64,000 nt of DNA from Bacillus sp. AZ43 (GTDB lineage Bacteria > Actinomycetota > Actinomycetes > Mycobacteriales > Geodermatophilaceae): the NCBI GenBank assembly GCA_004570425.1, contig SPQJ01000007.1:78726-142725 (forward strand). Reading direction: 5' to 3'. This document shows positions 16,411 through 25,021 of this stretch, in pieces. The stretch's first letter is position 1. Every line of letters begins with the position of its first letter. The translations under genes and the position numbers were made by a program. The notes beneath the pieces are model-generated. The model saw only the letters and a program-made list of their open reading frames with translations. It was not told the origin of the DNA and did not search any database.

Positions 16411-17145
16411 TCACCGCCCCGCCGGCAGCAGGATCAACGCCAGGTTGCCGGTTGAGGCGAGCTCGGCCACCCGCACGCCGTCGTCGGCGCTGACTCGCAC
16501 GTCGATCACCGTCACCTGTGTGGCCTGGTTGAGCGCCCCCACCTCGGCGACCGTCGCCTCGATCGGCTGATCGGGCGCGCCGTTGGTCACGCCGGTCGGG
16601 GTACCGCTGCCACCGGTCGAGCCGGTGCTGCCGGGCGTCGCCACGATCAGCACCTGCTGCCCGGGGCTCAGCCCTTGGGACGGGAACTGCCCCTCCCGCA
16701 TCGGCAGGGCGACCAGCATCTCCCCCGCCGCGAACCCGCTGTCCGGGCCGACCTGGGCGCCGGTCAGCAGCTCTCCCCGGGTCAGTGGAACCTGGGCGAC
16801 CATCCCGACGATCTGGGACCGCTGCGAGGCAGGGATCGGCGACAAGTTGGGGTCCGACGTCACGTTCGCGACCGTCAAGTCCTCCGTGGTGATCGTCGAG
16901 CCCAGCTGCACGTCTCGGGCGACCGCAAGCACCTCCGTGCGCGCGGTCAGCATCTGGCCCGCGGCGAGGGCCAGCAGTCCCCCGAACAGCACGAGCAGCA
17001 CGCTCAGGACCAGCGACTTGCGGCTGGTACGTCTCCTCGCCGCGGCGCTACGCACCGGTGGAGCCGGCGGCGGCGCGGCCTCTGGCGCCGGAGCCGGATA
17101 GCGCCCGGCCGCCGGCGACGCCATCCCGTTGACCCGCGTCGTCAC
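16411..17145 (-). CDS. SAF-domain membrane protein (CpaB/RcpC-like)
   Basis: 244 residues. A Pro/Ala-rich, basic N-terminus ends in one membrane helix (about 45-68: SLVLSVLLVLFGGLLALAAG), then an SAF domain with the usual order: VLAVARDVQLGSTITTEDLTVANV, then a region ending GELLTGAQV and later LPMREGQFPSQGLSPGQQVLIV. CpaB/RcpC proteins of Tad systems have this architecture and are thought to link the inner membrane to the pilus or wall. The GTG start at 17145 overlaps the upstream stop (GTGA); the longer frame upstream is not protein-like. Confidence 0.75.
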   Translation of the reverse strand: MTTRVNGMASPAAGRYPAPAPEAAPPPAPPVRSAAARRRTSRKSLVLSVLLVLFGGLLALAAGQMLTARTEVLAVARDVQLGSTITTEDLTVANVTSDPNLSPIPASQRSQIVGMVAQVPLTRGELLTGAQVGPDSGFAAGEMLVALPMREGQFPSQGLSPGQQVLIVATPGSTGSTGGSGTPTGVTNGAPDQPIEATVAEVGALNQATQVTVIDVRVSADDGVRVAELASTGNLALILLPAGR

Positions 17146-18107
17146 CTGATCACCACCGACTGCACCTCCGCCACCGCGAACGTCTCGTTCGAGGTCGTCG
17201 TCAGATTCGGCAGCGTGCCGGTGGCACCCGTCGACGACGTCCAAGTGACCGACCACTGGATGCCGTACGTCGCCGTCACGCGCTCACCGGGCTGGTGGAT
17301 CGATGACTGCGGGTACCGGTAGTTACAACCAGCCGGCGACGCGGCCCACACCCCGTCACCCCGCTGCCAGGCCACACCAGGACCCGGGCACGACACCGGG
17401 GCAGCCCCATCGCCCGGCGTGAACGACAGCGCCGTCGGTGTCACCGTCACCTGCGCCCACACACCTCCGGCGTCGGCACGCGCGGTCAGTGCTCGGAACG
17501 ATCCCGGGTCGGTCCAGAACCAGGTGTAGGCGTTGACGACCGTGAACGGCTGCCCGTCCTGCAGAGTGCCGGCTGGGTACCGGCCCGTCGTCGGTGATGG
17601 CACCGTCATTGTGCTGAGCGCCTGTTGCGCGAGCTGCGCTGGATCGATCGCGGCCGGAACCCCCGGCGGGTTCGCCGACCAGAAGCTGAAGCCGTTGGTA
17701 CCGGGGAAAGCTCCACCGCCGGTGTAGGAAAGGCAGCTGTAGATGGCGCCGTCCGTACGACCGCCCCAGATCGGCGAGTCCTTGGGAGGCTGTTGGGTCA
17801 TCGCCTCCACGTAGCACTGCATGTCCTGCACCCACCACGCCTGGCCCTCCTGGCACGGAATGACGGCGCCTGAGGGGGTGACAGTGCAGGCCGCCGCAGG
17901 CGTGCCGCCATCCCTGTCGGGAGACGTCGCGACCGGTGGGTCCGCCGTCCCATGGGCATCCTCGGCCGTCTCGACTCCGACTACACAGATGCCGTGCGAG
18001 TCGTACTGCTGGCAGGTCGCCGGATCAGCGACAGCAGTTGGCGAAAGGACCAGCGAGGCGCACACGCACAGCAGCGCTCCCGCCAGGGCGAGGACTACCC
18101 GTCGCAT
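17142..18107 (-). CDS. Secreted protein of the pilus operon, unknown family
   Basis: 321 residues from the chosen ATG. A typical signal peptide ([23 protein letters not shown], cleavage likely after AVA) is followed by an exported region with eight or so cysteines (for example ATCQQYDSHGICVVG, AACTVTPSGAVIPCQ, MQCYVEA, YSCLSY) that could form disulfides, and a Trp/Tyr-rich beta-like C-terminus. The family is not recognised. Start Met14 of the longest frame was chosen because it opens the signal peptide; it overlaps the lipoprotein gene by 13 bases. It may be an adhesin or a periplasmic factor of the pilus, by position only. Confidence 0.65.
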   Translation of the reverse strand: MRRVVLALAGALLCVCASLVLSPTAVADPATCQQYDSHGICVVGVETAEDAHGTADPPVATSPDRDGGTPAAACTVTPSGAVIPCQEGQAWWVQDMQCYVEAMTQQPPKDSPIWGGRTDGAIYSCLSYTGGGAFPGTNGFSFWSANPPGVPAAIDPAQLAQQALSTMTVPSPTTGRYPAGTLQDGQPFTVVNAYTWFWTDPGSFRALTARADAGGVWAQVTVTPTALSFTPGDGAAPVSCPGPGVAWQRGDGVWAASPAGCNYRYPQSSIHQPGERVTATYGIQWSVTWTSSTGATGTLPNLTTTSNETFAVAEVQSVVIR

Positions 18108-18712
18108 GACTCCGCCTGCCTGTTCGGCGCCTCGCTGACCCGCCACGACGACGTGTCCGGATAGTCCGGGTTCACCACGGTGAGTTGCTGGACGAGGTAC
18201 CGCGGACGACCTGACGGCACGATGGACGCCCCGGAAACATCAACCGCGTCCACCTCTCCCACGTCGACGCAGGCGGTGACGACGACGGTCGGGAACACAG
18301 GTGACGGCGAAGCGGCGGGATTGTTGGAGAGGTCGACGCTGCCGGCAGACGCGCTCACCAGCTGCGACCGTCCGGTCTGGCGGTATCCCTGGGAGCGGAA
18401 CTTGCCGATCGCCGTGGCCTGGGCCGTGGCTTCCGGAGCCACCGCGACCTGGTGTATGCCGTCGAGCGGGAGCGACGGGTCGAGGTACAGGTCGTCGATC
18501 GTCCCCAGGTAGTCCGGAACGAGCGCGACCGCCAGTGTCTCTGCTTCCTCGGCGGGGCTCGGAGTGGTCGGCGAGGGGCTCGACGTCTGGGAGCTCGACG
18601 TCCCGGCCGTCGGCGCACTCGACGAGCCGGGGTCTGACGACGATGAACAACCCAAGGTCGTCAGCGCCAGGAGCACCGCGGCCGCTCCGGCCGTCGCGCG
18701 CATCACCGCCAT
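18095..18712 (-). CDS. Putative lipoprotein, first gene of the pilus operon
   Basis: 205 residues. A lipoprotein-type leader ends in TTLGC (Cys22), followed by a Ser/Thr/Pro-rich linker (about 23-54) and a compact domain containing LVPDYLGTIDDLYLDPSLPLDGI and a C-terminal Cys. The lipobox is imperfect (Thr at -3). It is the first gene of a minus-strand series of about a dozen closely spaced genes that runs to 7335. Similar small lipoproteins open other actinobacterial tad-like operons, but no specific family was recognised. Confidence 0.62.
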   Translation of the reverse strand: MAVMRATAGAAAVLLALTTLGCSSSSDPGSSSAPTAGTSSSQTSSPSPTTPSPAEEAETLAVALVPDYLGTIDDLYLDPSLPLDGIHQVAVAPEATAQATAIGKFRSQGYRQTGRSQLVSASAGSVDLSNNPAASPSPVFPTVVVTACVDVGEVDAVDVSGASIVPSGRPRYLVQQLTVVNPDYPDTSSWRVSEAPNRQAESCDG

Positions 18713-18971
18713 GCCTGATCACCCCCGATCGCGTCACCGTCCGTCGACCGAGGTTGCCCTCCGGGTCGAGCGGAAGTGTGACCGTCGTCTCGTTCCCACC
18801 CTTTCGGGTGACAGGTTGTCGCTAAGTCCGTCACTCGTCCTCCCCGTCTGGGTGTACCGCGCGGTCCTGACACGCTCCCGCACCGGAAGCTGGGATGGCG
18901 CAGTTATCCACAGGGTCGCGCGGCGACGAGCAGGACAAGTTCCCGTGGAGGTCAAGGGTGGCCCTCAGCGG
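18713..18971. promoter_or_regulatory. Divergent promoter region of pilus operon and prepilin peptidase, with shared motifs
   Basis: This 259-base gap separates the minus-strand pilus operon from the plus-strand peptidase gene. It contains CGATCGCGTCACC at 18726-18738 and GGGTGACAGG at 18806-18815, both found exactly in the motif cluster upstream of the helix-turn-helix gene (2460-2472 and 2446-2455). The core GTCACC/GGTGAC is common to all. It fits one regulator controlling the regulator operon, the pilus operon and the peptidase. Promoter boxes were not identified with confidence. Confidence 0.45.
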
Positions 18972-19610
18972 ATGAACGGCGCGTGGATTGTCGCCTCGGC
19001 AGCGGGGGCGCTTGTCGGCGTCGCAGCTACCCCCTGGCTTACTGCTCGTGGCCTCGCGCAGCTCGCGCGGCTCGACGTTGCCCGTCCGGGCCTGGCGCTG
19101 GCCAGCGCCGTCGCCGGCGGCGGGGCGGGAGCCGCAGCGATCGTGACGTCCCACCGTGCGGGGACGTGGTGGCTGTTGCCGGCCCTGCTGGTCTGGGGAT
19201 GCGCCTTGGTCGCCGCGGCGTCCTGCGATGCGGTCACCCAACGCATCCCGACACCACTGATCCGGCAGGCCACCGTTGGCACCGGCGTGTTGCTGACCGT
19301 CGGTCTCACTCTGCACGGTGACTGGCGCGCGCTGCTCATCAGCGGCCTCGCTGCTGCGGCGGCGGGAGTCGTCCTGCTGTTGTGCTGGCGGTTCGCGGGA
19401 GCAGGGTTCGGTGACGTCCGCCTGGCCGCGCTCGGCGGGCTGGGTCTTGGGCACGCAACGCATCACGGCTTGTTGTTCGGGTTCGTCGCATTCTGCGTGA
19501 TCACCGTGACGCAGGCCGTGGTCACGTTGATGCGTGGCGGGGGCCGCCAGAGCACCTTTCCCTACGGCCCTGCCCTCGCGGTGGGCTTCCTGCTCGCGGC
19601 CACCCTCTGA
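18972..19610 (+). CDS. Prepilin peptidase (A24 family, TadV-like)
   Basis: 212 residues, mostly membrane helices. The two catalytic aspartates of the A24 family are present: Asp86 in CDAVTQRIPTPL and Asp148 in GFGDVRLAALGG (the GxGD motif). There is no N-terminal methylase domain, as in TadV/CpaA-type enzymes. It should process the Flp-like pilin and the two TadE-like proteins that carry Gly and Glu+5. ATG 18972 is used here; a GTG at 18945 preceded by a purine-rich stretch is an alternative adding nine residues. It is transcribed away from the pilus operon. Confidence 0.82.
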   Translation: MNGAWIVASAAGALVGVAATPWLTARGLAQLARLDVARPGLALASAVAGGGAGAAAIVTSHRAGTWWLLPALLVWGCALVAAASCDAVTQRIPTPLIRQATVGTGVLLTVGLTLHGDWRALLISGLAAAAAGVVLLLCWRFAGAGFGDVRLAALGGLGLGHATHHGLLFGFVAFCVITVTQAVVTLMRGGGRQSTFPYGPALAVGFLLAATL

Positions 19611-19821
19611 CGGTGAAGTCCATCCGGCACCGGGGCAGCACGTTCCCCAACATCTCTGGCACAGCAGCAGGGCGCCGGTCCCACGGGCGGCTTCATCGCC
19701 GCTTCCATCACCGCGCGAGGGGTGTAGGACGAGCGCGGACACGCTGCTCCGATGTCAGTCGCGGGGTCTCTTCGCCTTCTGTGGCCGTGATCTCGCCTCG
19801 ACGCCGTGCGCGTCCCGCGTG

Positions 19822-20961
19822 CTACTGGGATCGCCGCCCCTTGCCCGTAGCGGCATTGTCGAGTCGGGCTTCGGCTCGGTCGGCTCTGCTGCGCTGCACA
19901 AGGACTTCGTCGCGCGCCGCGTTGAGCTCTCCGCGCAACTCGGCGAGTTCCTCGCGCAGGCGGCGGCGCTCCTCCTCGTGACGGGCACGTAGGTCGTCGA
20001 CTCGCTGGTGGCCATGGGTCTTCTCGCGCTCGGCGTCATGTACGGCGGCGTCCCGCTGTGCGGCCATCGTCGCCAGCTTCCCGCGCAGGTCGCTGGCCTC
20101 GGCACGGAGGTCCGCGGCTTGCCGGTCAGCCAGCGCCAGGTCCCGACGTACCGACTCGACCGCATCCTCGGCACGCGCAGCGCGCGCCGACTCGGCGTCG
20201 GCCCGCTCGACAGCGTGGTGGGATCGCTCTTCCGCCTGCGACTTCACGACGGTCGCGGCTTTCGCTCGTCGGATCGCAGCGTCGCGGTCGCCATGTGCCT
20301 CGACCAGCCGCGCCTCCACGACGGCCAGCTTCTCGGCGAGATCGGCCAACTTCGCGGCGGACTGGTTTCGATCTGCATCGACGGCCGCGAGAGCGTCAGC
20401 CAACTCGGCGTTCACCCTGTCTCGCTCGGTCTCGGCCTCCGTTAGCTGCTGGCGAGCCTCCTCGAGCGTGATACGGAGCTGCCCGCTCAACGTAGAGGCC
20501 TCCTCGGCAGCGGAGTCAGCCTCCGCGCGCTCGGCCTCGGCGCGCCTTTGCGCTTGCTCGGCCCGGCTGGCGCGAGCCGCGGCGGTCGCCACCTGTTCGG
20601 CCGCCTCGCTCGTCACAGCTTCGATCTGTAGTTCGGCGGCCTCCGGATCGGCCACCGTCCGGAGCTCCTCGAGCAACCCCTTCAGCTGCTCATTCAAGTG
20701 CTCGATCATGCCGGCGATCTGGCCGTGCAATTCACTAGCCCGCTGTCGCGCGGCATCGACCGGCCGCTGCTCGATTCCGGCCGCGTGCCCGGACTGCTCC
20801 GGGCGCAGCCGGCGACGGGCATGCCAGGCAGCGGTCCGATTGTGCGCGCCGTCGTCGCAGTACTCCGGCGGCCGGCCGGTCCCGGATTGCGAGTCCGCCG
20901 CCGGACGACGGCAGCCCGGGAATCGGCAGATTCGCTGTTCGGTCTCAGTTGCGTCGCTCAT
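19822..20961 (-). CDS. Coiled-coil protein with zinc-finger-like N-terminus
   Basis: 379 residues. The N-terminus has CRFPGC (Cys12, Cys17), then PPEYCDDGAHNRTAAWHARRR (Cys35, His40), which reads like a small zinc-binding DNA-recognition motif rich in basic residues. From about residue 65 to the end the protein is a continuous charged coiled coil with Glu/Ala/Arg heptads. The plan (DNA-binding head, long coiled coil) recalls KfrA-type plasmid proteins that help partition or repress transcription; no family match is claimed. Met55 of the longest frame (position 20961) was chosen because it precedes the finger. No close neighbour shares its strand, and it lies in the element. Confidence 0.65.
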   Translation of the reverse strand: MSDATETEQRICRFPGCRRPAADSQSGTGRPPEYCDDGAHNRTAAWHARRRLRPEQSGHAAGIEQRPVDAARQRASELHGQIAGMIEHLNEQLKGLLEELRTVADPEAAELQIEAVTSEAAEQVATAAARASRAEQAQRRAEAERAEADSAAEEASTLSGQLRITLEEARQQLTEAETERDRVNAELADALAAVDADRNQSAAKLADLAEKLAVVEARLVEAHGDRDAAIRRAKAATVVKSQAEERSHHAVERADAESARAARAEDAVESVRRDLALADRQAADLRAEASDLRGKLATMAAQRDAAVHDAEREKTHGHQRVDDLRARHEEERRRLREELAELRGELNAARDEVLVQRSRADRAEARLDNAATGKGRRSQ

Positions 20962-21082
20962 AACGTAAAGCTGCACCGACGTAATGACGACGGAACGCAT
21001 TCTCCGGCGGTCTGTGGATAGTGGGCCTGCCTCCACATCCCCGGTTGCAAGGCGCGTCCTCCGCGCCTGTGCCGCGTTGTTG

Positions 21083-21685
21083 CTAGAGCCCGAAGGCCCC
21101 ACCCTCGACAAGAATGACGACACCGAGGCCGATGAGGACCAGCGGGAACAGCACGTGCTCCCACCGCTCGAGGAACTCAGCGATCGTCTTTCGAGTGGCG
21201 ACGAACCGTGCCGCGACGACCAGCACGGCGACCAGGGCCAGGAAGATCACGCAGTAGGCAACGATGCCGGCGGGACCGACGGTCGCGAACACCGGCACGT
21301 AGACGCCGATGTTGTCCCCACCGTTCGCAAAGGTGACCGCGGCGACCGTCAGCGCGCTCACCGACTTGCCAGAGAGCTTGCCCTCGTCATCATCATCGTC
21401 GTCGTCGCGCCATGCCCGCCAAGCGGCGAGCAGGCCCAGCGCCAGCGGGATCAGACCGAAGTACGGGATCGCCTCCTCGGGCAGGAAGCTGCGGGCGCCT
21501 AGCGCGATTAGGACCGCGGCGGCCAGGATGGCGCCGAAGCCGAGGTACTGCCCCGCGAGGATTGCCGCCGTGGTGCCGCGACGGCCGGCACCGCGGGCGT
21601 AGAACAGCGACAGCACGATGATGTCGTCGATGTTGGTGGCCAGGAACAGGCCCACCGCCTGCAGGCCCCAGGTGGCGATCTCCAC
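21083..21685 (-). CDS. CadD-family cadmium resistance transporter
   Basis: 200 residues with six predicted membrane helices. The N-terminus LFLATNIDDIIVLSLFYARG and the later FANGGDNIGVYVPVFA are hallmarks of CadD-type exporters in the LysE superfamily. A central cytoplasmic loop contains seven consecutive Asp, a possible metal-binding stretch. It belongs with the ArsR-type repressor, methyltransferase-like protein and CDF remnant upstream (all minus strand), although a 156-base gap separates it from the remnant. Likely role: export of cadmium or related ions across the cytoplasmic membrane. Confidence 0.82.
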   Translation of the reverse strand: MEIATWGLQAVGLFLATNIDDIIVLSLFYARGAGRRGTTAAILAGQYLGFGAILAAAVLIALGARSFLPEEAIPYFGLIPLALGLLAAWRAWRDDDDDDDEGKLSGKSVSALTVAAVTFANGGDNIGVYVPVFATVGPAGIVAYCVIFLALVAVLVVAARFVATRKTIAEFLERWEHVLFPLVLIGLGVVILVEGGAFGL

Positions 21686-21841
21686 GTGCTTTTCTCCGGT
21701 TCTGTTGGGACGCGGTCTGCACCGTTAGGGACGGCCGCGAGGGTCAGTTGGGGCCGTGATCGGCCCCCGTGCTCCGGCGACAAAGGGAGGCTGCGGTCGC
21801 GGTTCGTTCGTCCCCGGCCTTCGCTGGCCGGTGGACGACGG

Positions 21842-22266
21842 TCAGCGGTGCGCGGCGAGTTCGTGATCGGCGTGAGTGCGGGCTTCCAGCTGGAACGTCG
21901 AGTGCGCGACGCTGATCGGGAAGAGCTCGGCGAGGCAGTCCTGCATCTTGTCGAACAGCTGCGGTGCCCGCGCGTCTACGAAGCAGGCGTCCTCGACGAC
22001 CACGTGCGCCGTCAGGACCGGCAGGTCGTCGCTGATCTGAGAGGCGTGCAGGCCACGGACTGCAATGACACCGGGCAGCTCTTCCAGATGCGCGCGGACT
22101 GCCTCGAGGTCAAGGCCTGGCGGAGTGCTTTCCAGAAGCACCGACACCGTTCGCCGCAGCAGCCCGAAGGTGCGCGGCACGATCAGCAGCGAGGCGGTCA
22201 GCGCAAGCACGATCGCCAGCCGCCGGCGTTGCCCTCCGTACCGCCGTGGCCGTGACCGCCTCTCAT
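21842..22266 (-). pseudogene. Decayed cation diffusion facilitator (CDF, CzcD-like)
   Basis: An ATG at 22266 overlaps the upstream stop (ATGA) and begins MRGGHGHGG, the His-rich start typical of CDF exporters, but that frame stops after 22 codons. Shifting frame by one base continues QRRRLAIVLALTAS (the expected first helix) and then jumps directly to LLIVPRTFGLLRRTVSVLLESTPPGLD, the end of the last helix and the start of the cytoplasmic domain. The C-terminal domain to 21842 (HLEELPGVIAVRGLH and on) is intact. So the gene has lost roughly five membrane helices in an in-frame-like internal deletion and also has a frameshift. No functional transporter can be made. Confidence 0.75.
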
Positions 22267-22880
22267 CGCTGCACTTCCTGGGTGCCGGAGAGTCGGCCGA
22301 TACCGGGTACGAACCGGCCAGCACGTGAGGCGTAGGCGGCGTACGTCCCGCTGTGCACGCTGCGGAGATAGGGCTCTTCCACGACCCGGACCTGCAGCTG
22401 GACGGCGGCCACCAGCGCGACCAGCGCGACCACGCTGATCCAGGTGGGAACCATGAGCACGACGCCAACCTGGGCCGCCGCCATTGCGGTGAAGATCGGA
22501 TTGCGGACGTGCGCGAACACCCCGCCGGTCACCAGCTCGGTGCGGTCGGCCGGGTCGACGCCGATGCGCCACGAGGCGCCCATGCCGGTCTGTGCGGCCA
22601 GCGTCGCGGCGAACCCTGCCAGCGCCAGCAACAGGCCGGCGACCTGCACCCCCAGCGGCGGGTCGGCGGTCACGACGTCGGCCACCGCCAACACCGGGCC
22701 GGCCAGGCCCAGCACCATCGCGGCGGCGAACAGCACCCCGCCCCACCAGCCGGCGTCGGCCGGGGTGCCGGAGATACCGACGAACCCGGTCGACCCGGTG
22801 CGGCGCAGCTGGATCCACGACCGCACACCGAACAGCACGACGAGGGCCACGACGTAGAGGATCAGCGCGGCGACGGTCAC
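22263..22880 (-). CDS. Isoprenylcysteine methyltransferase-like membrane protein
   Basis: 205 residues with four or five membrane helices. Near the C-terminus it has GGVFAHVRNPIFTAM and later RVVEEPYL...YAAYASRAGRFVPGI, the conserved cofactor-binding region of ICMT/phospholipid-methyltransferase-type proteins (NNU-type family). In bacteria such proteins are often found in metal-resistance clusters, where their substrate is unknown. The GTG start at 22880 overlaps the ArsR stop (GTGA) and its stop overlaps the CDF remnant. It is thus the second gene of the metal operon. Confidence 0.75.
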   Translation of the reverse strand: MTVAALILYVVALVVLFGVRSWIQLRRTGSTGFVGISGTPADAGWWGGVLFAAAMVLGLAGPVLAVADVVTADPPLGVQVAGLLLALAGFAATLAAQTGMGASWRIGVDPADRTELVTGGVFAHVRNPIFTAMAAAQVGVVLMVPTWISVVALVALVAAVQLQVRVVEEPYLRSVHSGTYAAYASRAGRFVPGIGRLSGTQEVQR

Positions 22881-23251
22881 GACGAGGCTCCCGTTCCGTA
22901 CACCGGGCAGAGCGCGACCTGGTCGCCGGTCGCGGCCAGCAGCTTCTCCGCCGCGACAAGCAGCTCCAGCAGCTCCGGCTTGGTGCTCAGCGACCACAGC
23001 GACGCCCGTCCCTGCGGCCGGCTCTCGGCCAGACCGCAGTCCCGCAGGCAGGCCAGCGCCGCGGACACCGAGCTCTGCGCCGGACCGTCCAGGTGCCGAG
23101 TGAGGTCCACGACCCGGTGCGGGCCCAGCATCAGGTGGCGGACGATCGCCAGCCGCATCGGGTCACCCAAGCTGCGGAACAGGCAAGCGGCCGTCGAGAG
23201 CGCGGCGGCCTCATCGACCGGCGGCTCCGTCGTCTTCGTGTTCGTCGTCAT
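22877..23251 (-). CDS. ArsR/SmtB-family metal-responsive repressor
   Basis: 124 residues with the winged-helix order of ArsR proteins: LFRSLGDPMRLAIVRHLM, then HRVVDLTRHLDGPAQSSVSAALACLRDCGLAESRPQGRASLWSL. Cys residues at ACLFRSLGD, ACLRDC and the C-terminal LCPVYG could ligate cadmium or lead as in CmtR/CadC types (inference). It probably represses the cassette in the absence of metal. ATG 23251 was preferred over the ATG at 23275 because GGAGCC sits nine bases before it, and the earlier start would lie right against the candidate operator. Confidence 0.82.
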   Translation of the reverse strand: MTTNTKTTEPPVDEAAALSTAACLFRSLGDPMRLAIVRHLMLGPHRVVDLTRHLDGPAQSSVSAALACLRDCGLAESRPQGRASLWSLSTKPELLELLVAAEKLLAATGDQVALCPVYGTGASS

Positions 23252-23281
23252 CGGCACAGCGCCGGCTCCATTCATCGCGTG

Positions 23282-23293
23282 GATACGATGATA
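23282..23293 (-). promoter_or_regulatory. Candidate operator of the ArsR repressor
   Basis: An AT-rich 12-base element GATACGATGATA (TATCATCGTATC on the coding strand) lies about 30 bases upstream of the chosen ArsR start in an otherwise GC-rich region. It has two TATC direct half-sites. ArsR/CmtR-type repressors bind AT-rich sites overlapping their own promoters. Assigned by position and composition only. Confidence 0.35.
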
Positions 23294-23489
23294 GCGCCTT
23301 TCCGTGGTTTGAGGACGAGAGATCGCCCCGTGACCGCCGGCATCAAAGCCAAGTGAAGTCCAGGAACCGCGCCGGAGCACGGCTGGGATCTCCCGCTTGG
23401 ATGTCTGGCAGACGAGCTGTCCATAGCTCGCCCTACCTTGCGATGCAGGGCCTCCCGCGGGCGGCGTCAAGAGACCAGAGAGGTTCGTC

Positions 23490-23693
23490 ATGGACAACGC
23501 CGATGACCTGCTGACCACGGCCGAGGTTGCCCAGATCATGCGCTCGCCCGTCTCCACGCTGAGGTACTGGCGACACCTCGGCACCGGGCCGCACAGCTTC
23601 CGGGTGGGACGTCGCGTGGTCTACCGGCGCGCTGACGTGACCGCGTGGCTGCATGAGCAGGCGGAAGCAGGGCGCGCCGATCGCGCGGGGTGA
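23490..23693 (+). CDS. Excisionase-like helix-turn-helix protein
   Basis: 67 residues. DLLTTAEVAQIMRSPVSTLRYWRHLGTGPHSFRVGRRVVYRRADVTAWL is the complete MerR/AlpA-type winged-helix fold of DNA-binding excisionases in actinobacterial elements. It precedes the convergent integrase gene by 55 bases, the normal place for xis. It should bend att DNA and favour excision. GAGAGG lies nine bases before the ATG. Confidence 0.82.
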   Translation: MDNADDLLTTAEVAQIMRSPVSTLRYWRHLGTGPHSFRVGRRVVYRRADVTAWLHEQAEAGRADRAG

Positions 23694-23748
23694 TCGACGG
23701 CAGTGAACGCCGCCCCGCCGTCGTGCCAGGACTTCACGGCGATCCAGC

Positions 23749-24999
23749 TCAACGGTTCAGCACCCGCGCTGCCTCGGCGCTGACGACCTGCCGGCCGAAG
23801 TAGACGTCGAGCGTCATCGACGGGTTGGCATGGCCCAACTGGTCGGCCACCTGGCGCGCGGTGAGCCCGGCCTCGTCGAGTCGCGTGGCGACGGTCTTGC
23901 GGAAGGTGTGCGAGGTGACCCACGACCAAGGCCCCTCCTCGCAGCGGATGCGTCGCCCGCCTGCCCCCGCCCTGAAGGAGCCGTCCACGTCGAGCTGATA
24001 GCCCGTTCCCCCGCAGGCCTCGCACTCGAACGAGTCGAGCAACTGTCGGAGGTCGCTGGAGACGTTCGACGGATCCCGCAGAGTGCCGGTCAGCGGCGGA
24101 GGGAAAACGACCTGAGCCTCCGTCTGCCGGGCAGAACTCGCCCGCCGGTCCTCCAGCAGCCGGACGGCGAACTCGGGCAGCGCGATGATCCGCCAGCCGG
24201 CGGTGGTCTTCGGCCGCGGCTGGACCGCCAGCCCGGCGCCTGGAACGCGGACCACGGTGGCGTTCACCTCCCAAGTCCCAGCCTCGAGATCGAGGATCGG
24301 CTTCCCGTCGCCGTTGCTCCCATACCGCAGGGCCAGCGCTTCGCCGATCCGGCAGCCGGTGGCGAGCATCCAGTCGACGAGGTCGGGCAGGTCGAGCTCG
24401 GCCGCGCGGTCGGTGGTTCGGAAAAGCTCGATGAGCCGGCCGGTCTCTGCCGGACTGAGTGCGCGCGGCGCTCGCTTGCCAGTACTGAGCTTCGTTGTGG
24501 CGTCTCGGACCGGGTTGACCGCGGCGGCGCCGTCCTGGATCGCCATCGCGAACATTCCGGAGAGGCAAGCCCGCGCTGTCTTGGCCGCACCCGGTCCGCT
24601 GCTCTTGGCGATGGCGGACAGCGCCCTGCTGACCACGCCCGGCGTCACCTCGCGGATGCAGAGCTGACCGAAGGCCGGCTTGACCTGCTTGCTGACCACC
24701 GAGCGATAGGTGCGCTGTGTGCCGGTCGACCAGCCATGGTCGGCATCGATCCAGGAATCGGCCAACGTGGCCATTCGTGTCGCGGCAGTGAGGGCGCCGA
24801 CGCCGCCGGGCGCCTGGCGGCTGGTGCACTCAGCTTTCAGCGCCCGTTCGGCGGCGGCGCGCGAAGGCCCCACCTTGGACACCAACCGGACCCTGCCGTC
24901 GTAGTCGCGGAACTTGACCCGGGCTTTGACCCGGCCGTTGGGCAGCGTGGCGAACAGGACCTTGCCGCTGGTGCCCAGCGGCAGCGGGGGACGGCCCAC
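23749..24999 (-). CDS. Site-specific tyrosine integrase
   Basis: 416 residues. An N-terminal beta-rich arm-binding part (GRVKARVKFRDYDGRVRLVSKVG), a SAM-like core-binding domain (about 80-170), and the catalytic domain with Arg in GCRIGEALALRY, HTFRKTVATRL (H-x-x-R) and LGHANPSMTLDVYFGR with the nucleophile Tyr. A Cys-rich insert (CEACGGTGYQL) sits between the Arg and His boxes, probably a small zinc loop. The GTG at 24999 was chosen because GGAGG lies six bases before it; the open frame continuing upstream into the tRNA is not coding. It acts at the adjacent tRNA-Asn 3' end and is transcribed away from it. Confidence 0.92.
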   Translation of the reverse strand: MGRPPLPLGTSGKVLFATLPNGRVKARVKFRDYDGRVRLVSKVGPSRAAAERALKAECTSRQAPGGVGALTAATRMATLADSWIDADHGWSTGTQRTYRSVVSKQVKPAFGQLCIREVTPGVVSRALSAIAKSSGPGAAKTARACLSGMFAMAIQDGAAAVNPVRDATTKLSTGKRAPRALSPAETGRLIELFRTTDRAAELDLPDLVDWMLATGCRIGEALALRYGSNGDGKPILDLEAGTWEVNATVVRVPGAGLAVQPRPKTTAGWRIIALPEFAVRLLEDRRASSARQTEAQVVFPPPLTGTLRDPSNVSSDLRQLLDSFECEACGGTGYQLDVDGSFRAGAGGRRIRCEEGPWSWVTSHTFRKTVATRLDEAGLTARQVADQLGHANPSMTLDVYFGRQVVSAEAARVLNR

Positions 25000-25021
25000 C
25001 AGGCACCTCCGACACCGAGTA

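Noticed and set aside
21385..21410. Simple GTC/ATC repeat
   Set aside because: Encodes the Asp-rich loop of the CadD-type transporter; ordinary coding.
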